A stretch of 49,554 nt of DNA from Holosporaceae bacterium (GTDB lineage Bacteria; Pseudomonadota; Alphaproteobacteria; UBA3830): NCBI GenBank assembly GCA_031288225.1, contig JAITRU010000010.1, positions 1 through 49,554 of the forward strand. The letters are read 5' to 3'. The position numbers were made by a program, and so were the translations under genes. The notes below the pieces were generated by a model. That model did not search any database. It was not told where the DNA came from and worked only from the letters and a program-made list of their open reading frames with translations. Each line of letters opens with the position of its first letter. Position 1 is the stretch's first letter. Shown here piece after piece: positions 27,615 to 37,306 of this stretch.

Positions 27615-28294
27615 ACTTGGATTATGCGCAGCGATTGCTTTTTCTAGAATGGTTAGCGGGATTGGGCATAGCGGACATAATCACCGAACTTCCTGCTAAA
27701 CCTTCGGCTAGCAATATTGCTGATATTACAACTTTAGAGGATCTCAAAAAAATTGTTGCCGATGTCGATATTTCGTTTCGCGATTGCGCTCTAAACATGG
27801 TTTTCGGGGTTGGCAATACCAAGGCCGATGTTCTTCTGCTGGGAGAAGCCCCCGGAGCAGAGGAAGATCGGCAGGGAGTTCCCTTTGTGGGCCAGAGTGG
27901 TCAGCTATTGGACAAAATGTTGGCTGCAATTGGTCTTGACCGTTCAATCGTTTACATTACCAACATTATTCCCTGGCGCCCACCGGGCAACAGAACACCA
28001 ACGCCGCAGGAAGTTGCTATGTTTCGTCCCTATGTGCTGAAGCATATAGCCATTGTGAATCCAAAGATTGTAGTTTGCCTAGGCAGTACTGCCACCAAAG
28101 CTCTGACCCAGAGCAACCAAAGCCTGACCCAATCGCGGGGAAAATGGCTGAGAATTAGTGAACTGGATGCCGACATCATTGCAACTTTTCATCCGGCCTA
28201 TCTACTACGATCTCCATCCCAGAAGAAGGAAGCATGGCATGATTTTCTCAGTATCAACGCAAAAATCAGGGAGAAACATATATCTGTAAAATAG
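27611..28294 (+). CDS. Uracil-DNA glycosylase, family-4-like
   Basis: Removes uracil from DNA. Motif [12 protein letters not shown] (78-89) and the HPAYLL motif (His204) mark the UDG superfamily, family 4 branch. The protein has 227 aa from the ATG that overlaps the lysS stop. Classic family 4 enzymes hold a 4Fe-4S cluster with four cysteines; here only Cys59 and Cys156 exist, and the position before RPPGNR is Trp (PWRPPGNR) instead of Cys. This cluster-less form is also known in other alphaproteobacteria. It appears translationally coupled to lysS. Confidence 0.88.
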   Translation: MNLDYAQRLLFLEWLAGLGIADIITELPAKPSASNIADITTLEDLKKIVADVDISFRDCALNMVFGVGNTKADVLLLGEAPGAEEDRQGVPFVGQSGQLLDKMLAAIGLDRSIVYITNIIPWRPPGNRTPTPQEVAMFRPYVLKHIAIVNPKIVVCLGSTATKALTQSNQSLTQSRGKWLRISELDADIIATFHPAYLLRSPSQKKEAWHDFLSINAKIREKHISVK

Positions 28295-28391
28295 ATTTTC
28301 AATCAATAATAATTTGGATTGATGTTGTCCCAGACCTCCAAAGGGCTAGGAGAGCTATTCGGGGAATTACTAGAGGAGATGACGTGCTGTT

Positions 28392-29705
28392 ATGGTGAAA
28401 CTATTATCTATTATTTGTTGTTTTATAATTGCCTTCACCATCAACGGAAAGCATGATTTTTCGTATTTTACACTGAAAAATGGTCTCAAAGTAGTGTGCA
28501 TAAAAAAGAGAGTAATACCGATTGTTGCTGTATCTGTTTGGTATAACTGTGGGTCAAAGTGCGATGCTACGGGAAAGTCAGGCGTTGCTCATTTTCTAGA
28601 ACACATGGCTTTTCATTCCAACAGTATGACTTTTAATAATTTTCTCGAGGAAATTGGAGCAGAAAATAATGCTAGCACCTCTCTGGGATACATTTGCTTT
28701 TACGAAATAGTACCCAAGGAAAGTATGGAAGAAATCTTAAAATATGAATCTGCGCGCATGCGTTCATTGGGTATAGATAGCCAAGTGTTTACGTCTGAGA
28801 AAAAAGCAATTTTGGAAGAACGTAGTATTGTGTACGATGCAAACCCCATAATGTCCGCCAAAGAATCTGTCAATGCCAATATTTTTAACGGGATGCCTGG
28901 CGGCATAAGTATCGTTGGTTGGAAACATGAAATTGAATCAATCCAACAACAAGATTTATTTGATTTTCATAATAAATGGTTTGCTCCCAACAATGCAGTG
29001 CTACTGTTGGTTGGAGACGTTGATCCACACCATGTTAAGCCGCTGGTGGAAAAATATTTTGGTGGCCTAAAAGAAAAAAATCTACCAACAATGCGAACGC
29101 AAAACAATGTTCATCCATCAGTTATAAAAACTATTACTCACAAATTTTCCGAAGCAAATTGCTTCATAACGCGCTACATATACAAAGTACCATTTTTTGC
29201 CAAGGACAATTTCCGAAAATACATTAGCCTATCCCTGGCCATCCAGGCCATGAATCAGCCTGAATTTTTCATGGCGAAAGTCATAAAATCAGCAACAAAT
29301 TCACTAAATGATATCTGGTTCTCTTACGCTAGCGGAGCTGCATATGATATTGTCATGGTCAACTTGATTGGCATTAGCAGGGATGAAATGGATGATATGG
29401 AAAAATTGTGGCACTGTTTTAAGCAAAAACTACTGTCAGATTCCATCCTAACAAACGATGAAATTAATGCGATAAAACGCCAAAATTTCATATCTATGGC
29501 ATATGAGGATGATGATATCATGGTTACGGCGCAATATGTTGGATCATCACTGATGGCAGGGCATCCCCTGGAAAAAATTATGGCTACGGATGAAATTATC
29601 CAGGCAATTACGCTGCAGGAATGCAACAGTACAATCAGTGAAATCTTTCAGCGGGAACCCATAGCAGTATCGAGGTTGGAAAAACAAGAGCATGATAATG
29701 AGTAG
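28392..29705 (+). CDS. M16 zinc peptidase, catalytically intact
   Basis: Exported metallopeptidase of 437 aa. The inverted zinc motif HxxEH is intact (His67-Phe-Leu-Glu70-His71 in GVAHFLEHMAF), and the third metal ligand is a Glu in AILEERS (142/143). The N-terminus looks like a signal peptide (Lys then about 14 hydrophobic residues). It contains the two-domain half-size M16B layout, so it needs a partner for a closed chamber. Two degenerate M16 genes follow with 14- and 25-bp overlaps and are the obvious partner candidates. Substrate unknown; periplasmic or membrane location inferred. Confidence 0.9.
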   Translation: MVKLLSIICCFIIAFTINGKHDFSYFTLKNGLKVVCIKKRVIPIVAVSVWYNCGSKCDATGKSGVAHFLEHMAFHSNSMTFNNFLEEIGAENNASTSLGYICFYEIVPKESMEEILKYESARMRSLGIDSQVFTSEKKAILEERSIVYDANPIMSAKESVNANIFNGMPGGISIVGWKHEIESIQQQDLFDFHNKWFAPNNAVLLLVGDVDPHHVKPLVEKYFGGLKEKNLPTMRTQNNVHPSVIKTITHKFSEANCFITRYIYKVPFFAKDNFRKYISLSLAIQAMNQPEFFMAKVIKSATNSLNDIWFSYASGAAYDIVMVNLIGISRDEMDDMEKLWHCFKQKLLSDSILTNDEINAIKRQNFISMAYEDDDIMVTAQYVGSSLMAGHPLEKIMATDEIIQAITLQECNSTISEIFQREPIAVSRLEKQEHDNE

Positions 29706-31104
29706 AGCATATGTTCGTATTTTTTCCACGATCGCGGTGGCGTTGGTCGCCGTTCAACGGCTTAATTCCACATCGTCATCAGATAATGCAATTTCCGGAA
29801 CAACCAAAACCTTCATCCAGAATGAAAATGGACAAGTGATAAAAGCAAAGCAGCTAAAGACCAATCGTAGAACAAGGTTATTTTTTGTGAAAAATGACAA
29901 TGCTCCATTGATTCATGTTATGATAAATTTTAAAAATTCTGGACCAGCGCATTTGGAAAGGATTAAGGCTGGTATTCCCTATCTCTACGAACACATATTT
30001 TGTTGTGGTTGTGGGAAGTATTCCAAAAGTCAAATACTGAAGGCACTCAAAGACATATCGTGTGATATGACCTGTAATGTAACCCAAGACAGCTTGTCGT
30101 TTTCTGTTACAATACCTAAGATTGTTATGCAAGAGGCGCTTTTCCTGATTTACTGCATCATAAATGAACCTCGTTTTGAAGAGAATGCTGTCAAAAACAT
30201 ACAGCTGAGCCTGCCCGGTCCGGGTAGGAGCATGGAAAATTTAATGCATTTCGCCATACACACTATCATCCCGTCTTTAATTTTTAGATCACACACATAT
30301 GAAAATGGAATCTATGGAAGGGATGAGGATTTTATTAATTTAACCATTGATGACATGAGAAAATATAGGAATAAATATCTAACCGCCGCCAATGCAGAAG
30401 TTTGTATTTGCGGAAATTTAACCGAAAATGAAGCAATCCAGCTGGTTAATCAAATTTTTGCTAGTACTAATAAAAATGTGGAAAAGACCAACGACATCGT
30501 CGCTGATGTGGTTCCGAAAATCAAACCTGATGTGAAACACTACTATGTTAATGGCACTTTAAGCACAGTGATATTTGTGCAGAAGGGAGTATTGAAAAAA
30601 TCTTCCAAAAGATATGCTGCCATGTTGCTTTATCATATAATTGGTGCTCCTGGCGTGTTCAAATCCAGGATACTGTCCACATTACGAACACAGCTAGGCC
30701 TGATATATAGGGGAAACGTGTGTTCGCGGAGCCTAGTGCATGCCGATCTGTACCTTGGGATGCTTCAGACGGACAATTCAAATGTAGAAAGAGTAATGAA
30801 TGCTGTAAAAAACATATTGAAGCAAATCAAAACTGGATCGATCACCAAATCTGATCTGGATTTTGCCAAACGCAATATGAAAGGAAAAATTCTCATCAAT
30901 ATGAGAACCACTGCGAGCATTTGTAATTTTTTCTATGATGCCATGATCCATAATCTTGGAGAAAATGCGCTGGAAGATTTCATAAAAGGAATTAATTCAG
31001 TCACTCTGGATGATATACATATGGTGGCACGGGAGCTTTTGGATGAAGAGAACATGTTATTTGTTGTAATTGGTGGAAAATGCAAAAAAAAGAAAAATTC
31101 GTGA
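29692..31104 (+). CDS. M16-family protein with altered zinc motif (inactive partner)
   Basis: 470 aa. M16 fold with the zinc motif changed to Tyr97-Leu-Tyr-Glu100-His101 (GIPYLYEHIF): the first His is lost, so peptidase activity is unlikely. A hydrophobic N-terminal segment (about 8-21) suggests export. The Arg-Leu-like C-terminal domain region (FAKRNMKGKILINM) is retained, as in the non-catalytic subunits of M16B heterodimers, which help bind substrate. It overlaps the active gene by 14 bp; ATG 29692 or 29698 could serve as start. Compared with the active gene it has many more Lys and Asn residues. Confidence 0.85.
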   Translation: MIMSRAYVRIFSTIAVALVAVQRLNSTSSSDNAISGTTKTFIQNENGQVIKAKQLKTNRRTRLFFVKNDNAPLIHVMINFKNSGPAHLERIKAGIPYLYEHIFCCGCGKYSKSQILKALKDISCDMTCNVTQDSLSFSVTIPKIVMQEALFLIYCIINEPRFEENAVKNIQLSLPGPGRSMENLMHFAIHTIIPSLIFRSHTYENGIYGRDEDFINLTIDDMRKYRNKYLTAANAEVCICGNLTENEAIQLVNQIFASTNKNVEKTNDIVADVVPKIKPDVKHYYVNGTLSTVIFVQKGVLKKSSKRYAAMLLYHIIGAPGVFKSRILSTLRTQLGLIYRGNVCSRSLVHADLYLGMLQTDNSNVERVMNAVKNILKQIKTGSITKSDLDFAKRNMKGKILINMRTTASICNFFYDAMIHNLGENALEDFIKGINSVTLDDIHMVARELLDEENMLFVVIGGKCKKKKNS

Positions 31105-32495
31105 AAATAAGTCAGAAAATGAATAATCGACACTTTTGCCTCACGCGTTTTTTAGGAGTGGCAGCGCTTATTATCTTTGGATTTTTTGTTAATTGCACAC
31201 CAGATCTCTCCATTCCTTCTGATTTACCGAGTGAGAATGAACAAAAATGTCATGAATATACTCTGAACAATGGCATAAAAATTTTGTTACATGAAGATTT
31301 TTCCATGCCTATAGTAGTGGTCAGCATCATTTTTCATGTGGGATTACGTGACTGTAAGGTTCATCAGTGTGGCATTCCGCCAATGATTGCCCATAATCTT
31401 GTAAATACAAAATTGCATGAACGCTTTTTTGAGTTAGGAATTACATATTTTTACGACAGTTTGTACGGATATACATTTCTCATGGCCGAGATGCATCCGA
31501 AGCACATAAAAAATTTTTTCGACCTGGTGAGTGAATCTATTTGCGGTATATTCATTGAAGACTTCGAGATTTGCAAAAAACATTTAATCATTTCCAATAA
31601 GCTAAACTCAACCGATCCCACATGGAATGTTAGCAGCAACATTACCTCCTCCATTGCCTTGGCGAATGGAATTCCAAACTGCTTACCAAATAATGGTGCC
31701 ATAGACGCCATGACAGAGGCAGATGTACTGGAGTTTTTTTCGGAAAAATATAAGGATTGTCCATTGTCCATTGTTGTGAGTGGGGCAGTCAGCAGCAAAA
31801 TTTTAATGAAAGCGCTGCAATCTTCCATCAGTAAATTAGCTACTAGAAAAACGTTAACTTTCTGGAAAAACGATAATATTTTAGCAGAAAAATCGCTATC
31901 TAGGGATAATTCCGATGATTTTTTTATGGAAAACCATAGCCTAAGCCTCATTGAAACTGTTATTAGAGGACGGCAATTGCCAACAGTTGTTGGTTATTGT
32001 TACAACATTCCGACAAATCACGAAGATGATGATTCAGGGTTCGCCGACGTATTTTCCCGTGTTCTCTTCTATGAAGCTTTTCTTGCCTTGGTAAAAACAC
32101 GTGTTGTACGTGTTGTACATGAGTTACACTGCAAACATTGTCAGGCAAATGTTATGGCGGTTTATATTTCACCAAAAATCAGTGATAGTATCAAAGACCT
32201 CGAAAGGAATTATGAGCATTTTCTATTTACAATGTGTCGCAAAAAATTTTCACGCGAATTCTTAGCGAAAATTGCTGATATATATAGAGTCAATAGACTA
32301 AGGATGTTCTGTGACTTAATTGAGGCAAACAAACAACTAACAACCGATTATACACATAGAAAAGACGTGCAGAGTACATATACACTGGAAAAAAGGATAA
32401 GGTACGCTGATCCGAAATCCATTAATTCCTTCGCCACACGACATTTATTCCAAAAACATATCCTAAAAGTAAAAATTAAAACAGATCATCACTAA
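31080..32495 (+). CDS. Third, strongly diverged M16-like protein (possible lipoprotein)
   Basis: 471 aa. The N-terminal part (EYTLNNGIKILLHEDFSMPIVVVSI) is a clear M16 beginning, but the zinc motif is gone: Pro101-Met-Ile-Ala104-His105 replaces HxxEH. The membrane segment near 22-38 ends in FFVNC, a poor but possible lipobox at Cys39. The start is either ATG 31080 (25-bp overlap, GGTGG upstream) or ATG 31119. It is unusually rich in Cys and His (such as HELHCKHCQ near residue 347). Its place after an active and an inactive M16 gene suggests a three-part complex. Confidence 0.75.
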   Translation: MQKKEKFVKISQKMNNRHFCLTRFLGVAALIIFGFFVNCTPDLSIPSDLPSENEQKCHEYTLNNGIKILLHEDFSMPIVVVSIIFHVGLRDCKVHQCGIPPMIAHNLVNTKLHERFFELGITYFYDSLYGYTFLMAEMHPKHIKNFFDLVSESICGIFIEDFEICKKHLIISNKLNSTDPTWNVSSNITSSIALANGIPNCLPNNGAIDAMTEADVLEFFSEKYKDCPLSIVVSGAVSSKILMKALQSSISKLATRKTLTFWKNDNILAEKSLSRDNSDDFFMENHSLSLIETVIRGRQLPTVVGYCYNIPTNHEDDDSGFADVFSRVLFYEAFLALVKTRVVRVVHELHCKHCQANVMAVYISPKISDSIKDLERNYEHFLFTMCRKKFSREFLAKIADIYRVNRLRMFCDLIEANKQLTTDYTHRKDVQSTYTLEKRIRYADPKSINSFATRHLFQKHILKVKIKTDHH

Positions 32496-32609
32496 TGCCA
32501 GCAAAAATTCAAGTGTAGTTCATATGCTACCGGCATACGTTCCACGCACTGGCACATGCTGCTGTGTTGGTTATAGCAAAGCAAATGCCAGGGGTTTGTA
32601 GGTAGGTTA

Positions 32610-33317
32610 TTAATTCATGTTGATACTAGCGAGATCACTGCTAAGTTTTATTGCTTCTGGTTGCAATGTGGTAGGTAAAAATCCAACAATGGAGTTTAAT
32701 GCACTAGGAATTACCATCCACAATCTGTTGCGATACCCGTTATAACAACCAGCGCCTCTGGTCGCTGGTTGTTCATTTTCGCTTATTTTATACAAAAGCA
32801 GACCCATCATATCGCCATTGTCATTATTACATTGCGCTAACATCAAAGCAGCGCGAGCTAATATCATCAAGTTGTTATTGCTTTTACAATGTTGTTGTAA
32901 TTTATTAATGCCAATCTTTGTGAATGCATCTTCTCCATTCTCTGCATTAAATGCACGTAGTTTCTCAAATATCCCATCATCACTTGGATAAGCACAAAAC
33001 TCACTCAGTTGTTTCATAATATTTTGTAGGATCTGCAGTCCTCCAGCTTGTTCTATTGCATTAATGCGCACATCATAATCGTGCACGTTTCGCTCTCTCT
33101 GCGGTTGTCGGATTCGATTTTTCGGAAGAATTTGTAGTTGTGGCACCTTTAAAAGTGTTACAGTTTTTGGGTTGCTTTTTGGGTTGCTTTTTAAGGTAAA
33201 TTTCCTCTCCAAAGAATAGAACCTTGGTAAGGCCATTGTCTCTGTTGCAGATAGTGAACAGACTATACATCCAGCCCACAAACGCATCATATAATATCTC
33301 AACTTTTTTTCGTTCAT
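32610..33317 (-). CDS. Unknown exported protein
   Basis: 235 aa, family not recognised. A signal peptide is likely (basic start, hydrophobic to about residue 29, ending METMALP-like with Ala-Leu-Pro). A basic linker (about 36-75) follows, containing an in-frame tandem KSNPKSNPK; then a mostly helical domain with scattered Cys (about 80-235). A GGAG ribosome site 9-10 bp before the ATG supports expression. It converges on the third M16 gene and lies apart from prmC by 186 bp. Base composition is AT-rich like the M16 block. No function can be assigned. Confidence 0.6.
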   Translation of the reverse strand: MNEKKLRYYMMRLWAGCIVCSLSATETMALPRFYSLERKFTLKSNPKSNPKTVTLLKVPQLQILPKNRIRQPQRERNVHDYDVRINAIEQAGGLQILQNIMKQLSEFCAYPSDDGIFEKLRAFNAENGEDAFTKIGINKLQQHCKSNNNLMILARAALMLAQCNNDNGDMMGLLLYKISENEQPATRGAGCYNGYRNRLWMVIPSALNSIVGFLPTTLQPEAIKLSSDLASINMN

Positions 33318-33503
33318 AATCTTTTCTCCATAAATGTTAATACTGACAATCTAATTGCTAGGAATTGCAATTTTCTAGCTGTTTATAACAGGATCCTTTG
33401 CTTGCCATAAAGAATATACAGCATTTCCACATAAAAAAGCAAGTACTTTCTTCGATTATAGAACAAAAAAGCGCAAACTGTGCCGATAAAAAATATGTGC
33501 ATC

Positions 33504-34418
33504 TTACTTAAAGGAATACATTTCACCAACAATTACGCGATCAATTCCATTTAAATCTTGGCGAATATCCAGGCAGAAAAACCCATTACTTTGCAATAGT
33601 CGTTTTACAACATTGCTTTGCCAAATCCCTGTTTCTAAAAAAATTTTGCCGCTAGCATTTAGCATTTTTTTTGCGATACCGATTATTTCCCTAAAAGATT
33701 CCGTACCATATGGACCGCCATCCAAAGCCACAATGGGATCATAGTTTTTTACATTTACAGGCAATAATTCAATATCTGCCGATCGTATATACGGAGGATT
33801 TCCAACTACCACATCAAAAGAAGCATTAAACCTGTCTTTCTTTCCAAAAGATTGTGCTTTCCCTAAATCATTCCAGTTCATGGGCAAAAAATTGGCTCGC
33901 TCAGCAATGCTTTTCGAAAACATTTCCCTATTTCGTTCCGCTACCTCAATGGCTTCTTTGCTTAGGTCGATACCTACGCCGACGGAATTTTCGTATTCCT
34001 GTAGCAAGCTCAGCAGAATACATCCACTACCGGTGCCCAGATCTAAAAAACGCAGCGGAAGATGAGGATCGAAATGTTCCAGCACCGATTCAATAATTAA
34101 TTCTGTTTCGGGCCGAGGATCCAGTACATTTCCGTTCACGTAAAATGCATGTTTCCAAAAAAAACGCCGATGAATAATTTTTGAAATTGGTTCCTCGTTA
34201 TTGTAGCGGATGAGCATTTCATTGAGGATCTGAAGTTCTTTCAGCGTTAGATATAAATCTTCCGGAGAAAATTGCACTTGTTCAGGAGACACCTGCTTGA
34301 GGCTAGCCACCATTAGCCGCACATCCCGCAGTATCCGATTTTTTTCGTGACCACTGGATGCTGCGGCACCATTGATAAATTTGGGCAAAAAATCAGCGAC
34401 GGATATTTTTGTACTCAT
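33504..34418 (-). CDS. prmC: Peptide-release-factor glutamine methyltransferase
   Basis: Methylates the GGQ glutamine of release factors RF1 and RF2. The SAM-binding motif DLGTGSGCILLSL and the catalytic NPPY motif (VVGNPPYIR) are intact, and the N-terminal helical domain is present. From ATG 34418 it has 304 aa; a GTG two codons upstream is also possible. prfA is not adjacent. It is the second gene after ddl on the minus strand (27-bp gap). Confidence 0.93.
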   Translation of the reverse strand: MSTKISVADFLPKFINGAAASSGHEKNRILRDVRLMVASLKQVSPEQVQFSPEDLYLTLKELQILNEMLIRYNNEEPISKIIHRRFFWKHAFYVNGNVLDPRPETELIIESVLEHFDPHLPLRFLDLGTGSGCILLSLLQEYENSVGVGIDLSKEAIEVAERNREMFSKSIAERANFLPMNWNDLGKAQSFGKKDRFNASFDVVVGNPPYIRSADIELLPVNVKNYDPIVALDGGPYGTESFREIIGIAKKMLNASGKIFLETGIWQSNVVKRLLQSNGFFCLDIRQDLNGIDRVIVGEMYSFK

Positions 34419-34445
34419 GTTCACAACATTTCTATGGTCTGGTTA

Positions 34446-35525
34446 TCAAGCAGTGATTTTAGGAATAGCGCGCAATTTAGCGTTCCTCGTATGTCGAGCC
34501 ATGGCTAGTTCCAATAGGTTATCCAGTAGCTTCTCATAGGAAAGGCCAGACGCTTCCCATAGTTTCGGATACATGCTGGATTCATCCGTAAATCCGGGAA
34601 TGGTATTGATTTCATTGACGAATACTCGAAAATCGTCCGTAATAAAAAAATCGACTCTGGCCATTCCTTCACAACATAATGTTCGAAAAATTTTTATGGC
34701 CAGTTGCCTAATGTTATCTGAAACATCTGCCGGAAGTTGTGCTGGTATGATCATTTTAGCTCCATCTTTATCGCAATATTTTGCAGAATAGGAGTAAAAG
34801 CTGCTGTTTACCATGATTTCCCCAAGCATCGATGCTTTCGGATCCTCATTGCCAAGCACTGCACACTCAATCTCTCTAGCTTTTATAAATTCTTCCACTA
34901 ATATTTTGTTATCATACAAAAATGCCTCCTCCAAAGCCGATACAAAATCCTCCGGAGATTTTACTTTGCTTATGCCCACGGATGATCCAAGATTTGCCGG
35001 TTTTACAAACAAAATAGGTCCTAATTCCAAGCACAATCTTTCGTAATCAATGAGAGCACGCTCATGCCGATAAAACACCGCGTTTCTGGCGGTGGGAATT
35101 CCTGCAGATACCAGCAAGCGCTTAGCTATATCTTTGTCCATAGCAACAGCAGATCCCAGCACATCAGGTCCTGAAAAGGGGACATTGAAATAGCGAAATA
35201 TTCCCTGAATGCAGCCATCTTCTCCAAAAGGACCGTGCAAAACAGGAAACGCCACATCAATTTGCTTACATATGTTAACTATGTTGACGCTGTCGGCCTC
35301 AGCAATTTCCGCAGTTTCTACCAGCATATCACCCGCCACCGGCATATGCTTCAGAATGGCAGATTTATTTGTGTAGAATCTACCTTCCCGATCCACAGCA
35401 ATTGCCACAACATTATATTTATCACGATTAAGGTTTTTTATGATGCTTCTGGCCGAATTAATTGAAATTTCGTGTTCTGCTGATTTACCACCAAAGAAGA
35501 CACCAACTTTCAGTTTTTTTCCCAT
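34446..35525 (-). CDS. ddl: D-alanine--D-alanine ligase
   Basis: ATP-grasp enzyme that makes D-Ala-D-Ala for peptidoglycan precursors. The start GGKSAEHEISINSARSI, the substrate loop HGPFGEDG, the ATP-grasp core (FVKPANLGSSVGISKV) and the metal site NEINTIPGFT are all present. Length is 359 aa, matching the DdlA-type subgroup. AAAGGAAA precedes the ATG. Together with mrdA and dapF it shows that a cell wall is built. Confidence 0.96.
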   Translation of the reverse strand: MGKKLKVGVFFGGKSAEHEISINSARSIIKNLNRDKYNVVAIAVDREGRFYTNKSAILKHMPVAGDMLVETAEIAEADSVNIVNICKQIDVAFPVLHGPFGEDGCIQGIFRYFNVPFSGPDVLGSAVAMDKDIAKRLLVSAGIPTARNAVFYRHERALIDYERLCLELGPILFVKPANLGSSVGISKVKSPEDFVSALEEAFLYDNKILVEEFIKAREIECAVLGNEDPKASMLGEIMVNSSFYSYSAKYCDKDGAKMIIPAQLPADVSDNIRQLAIKIFRTLCCEGMARVDFFITDDFRVFVNEINTIPGFTDESSMYPKLWEASGLSYEKLLDNLLELAMARHTRNAKLRAIPKITA

Positions 35526-35870
35526 AATCGTTTCCTTTCACCGAACTAACCACGAATGCCACGCCTAATGTGCGAAAAATCAATGCAGTTTTGGCCTACT
35601 AACCAATACTCGCAGAATTTTTCGTTGATACACATTTTATAATGGTGTAGGCTGGTTATCAATGGAATGTGTTAGCGAGGAAATCTTAGCAAAAAGTTGG
35701 TGGTGTTAAAGTTGGTGGTATACTTCGTAGCGTTTGTGTGTTCCCGAAGGTTCTGTGTGAATTTTTGCCGGGGTTCCTTGGGAAGTTTAAAAAAACAGAA
35801 TGTCGTGTGGCTTATGCCAAGCCGTTGCGTGGCTTCATTCAGAACTGCTTCCTGAGATACATAATTAAAG
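35526..35870. other. Divergent intergenic region between ddl and MATE gene
   Basis: 345 bp. Holds an isolated TATAAT (35638-35643) without a matching -35 box and the 12-bp direct repeat listed separately. No gene or RNA recognised. Confidence 0.45.
35693..35719 (+). repeat. 12-bp direct repeat upstream of the MATE gene
   Basis: AAAGTTGGTGGT occurs at 35693-35704 and again at 35708-35719, a 15-bp period. The spacing is not an exact helical turn. It could be a paired regulator site or a slippage product. Confidence 0.4.
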
Positions 35871-37247
35871 ATGAATAACGATGGACAATTTATACAGAGT
35901 GAAAATTACAGCGTAATAGGCTATTCTCCCAAAAACATACTATCAATAACGATACCTGTGTTGCTGACAATGCTTTCGACCAACCTAATGTTCATGGTTG
36001 ATCGTTTCATGTTGGCTGGTTATTCTCTCAATGCCATGAACGCATCGGCCATATCAGGTAATTTCGTCTACATATTTACCTATATGCTAATAGGCATAGC
36101 ATCCTCGGCGGAAATTTACGTTGGCCAGCATAATGGCGCACGGCAGTACGATCGATTGGCAACTCCGGTTTGGCAAATGATTTACATGTCGCTATTATCT
36201 GTGATTTTTCTCATTCCTCTGGGTTATTTTTCCGATTATGTGCATACACTTCCTCATTATTGCGTGGATGATGGCATAGCCTACCAAAGACCTCTACTCT
36301 ACTTTGGTTTTTTGCCCAGCGTAATATCTGCAATCTCAGCATTTTTCATTGGCCAGGGAAAAAGTAAGATTGTAACCATTGTGGTTTCACTTGGAACTTT
36401 GCTAAATATTTTGCTGGATTATCTATTAATCTACGGCTATGGCCATATTATTCCCAGCCTGGGATGTTCAGGAGCTGCATTTGCAACGGTTATTGCTGAA
36501 TTGGTACAGGTTGTAATTTTAGCTGCAGCATTTTTTAGCAAACGGAACAGAGATATCCATAGTACTTGGAAAAACCGCAAGTTCAGCGGAGAGATTTTTT
36601 CAAAATGCATAAAAGTCGGCGCTCCCATATCTGCCGGGCACGTGGTTGCATTTATTGCTTGGTATATCGTACAGGTTATTGTCAGCCATGTATCATCACA
36701 ACAGGCCACCATCTATAACATCGGACTAAACATTTATGTGTTTTTTTTATTTGTGGGAGAGGGTTTGAATAGAGCAATTGCCGCCATTACAGCCAACATG
36801 ATCGGCCGGAAAGATTTAAAATCCATTAGGGAAACCTACAAATTTTTTCTGATTATTTCTTTTGTTATTAGTGGAGTTATTTCCATTCCTCTCATGATTT
36901 TTCCGGATGTAATTCTCAATTATATAACTTCGTGGAAAAGCGACATCGCACATTTGTACAGTGAACTAAAATTTATGCTATATCTTGTCGTGGTGGACAG
37001 TACCCTAGAGACAATAATGCTGGTAATATGGGGAGTCCTTATGGCCGGCGGAGATACAAGATATCCGGCGATTTTGAGCCAGTTTTTCTATTGGACTTTA
37101 GTTCTGCTACCAACATTTATTTGCAACAAATTAGGAAAACTTACTGGAGTTAGCATATACGAATTTACCATGGTTTGGCTGGTAATTTGTCTAATATTCT
37201 TTCAGAGAAGATTCAATAGCTTGAAATGGTATACCAAGCTGGTGTGA
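35871..37247 (+). CDS. MATE-family multidrug/toxic-compound efflux transporter
   Basis: Cation-coupled antiporter of the inner membrane, 458 aa with about 12 membrane segments in two six-helix halves. Family-typical stretches: IPVLLTMLSTNLMFMVDRFM in the first helix, GQHNGARQYDRL after helix 2, GQGKSKIVTI and the GCSGAAFATVIAE region in the first half, and GEGLNRAIAAITANMIGRKD in the second. The ribosome site is weak. It is divergent from ddl and convergent with lptD. Substrate unknown. Confidence 0.9.
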   Translation: MNNDGQFIQSENYSVIGYSPKNILSITIPVLLTMLSTNLMFMVDRFMLAGYSLNAMNASAISGNFVYIFTYMLIGIASSAEIYVGQHNGARQYDRLATPVWQMIYMSLLSVIFLIPLGYFSDYVHTLPHYCVDDGIAYQRPLLYFGFLPSVISAISAFFIGQGKSKIVTIVVSLGTLLNILLDYLLIYGYGHIIPSLGCSGAAFATVIAELVQVVILAAAFFSKRNRDIHSTWKNRKFSGEIFSKCIKVGAPISAGHVVAFIAWYIVQVIVSHVSSQQATIYNIGLNIYVFFLFVGEGLNRAIAAITANMIGRKDLKSIRETYKFFLIISFVISGVISIPLMIFPDVILNYITSWKSDIAHLYSELKFMLYLVVVDSTLETIMLVIWGVLMAGGDTRYPAILSQFFYWTLVLLPTFICNKLGKLTGVSIYEFTMVWLVICLIFFQRRFNSLKWYTKLV

Positions 37248-37253
37248 TATTGG

Positions 37254-37268
37254 GCTTTCTGCGAAAGC
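37254..37268. terminator. Hairpin between convergent MATE and lptD genes
   Basis: GCTTTC and GAAAGC around a 3-nt TGC loop. It lies between two converging genes. No U tract follows in either direction, so it is only a weak terminator candidate. Confidence 0.3.
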
Positions 37269-37306
37269 TAAAAAAGTCGTCTCAATATGGAAGATCAGTA
37301 AAGTTT

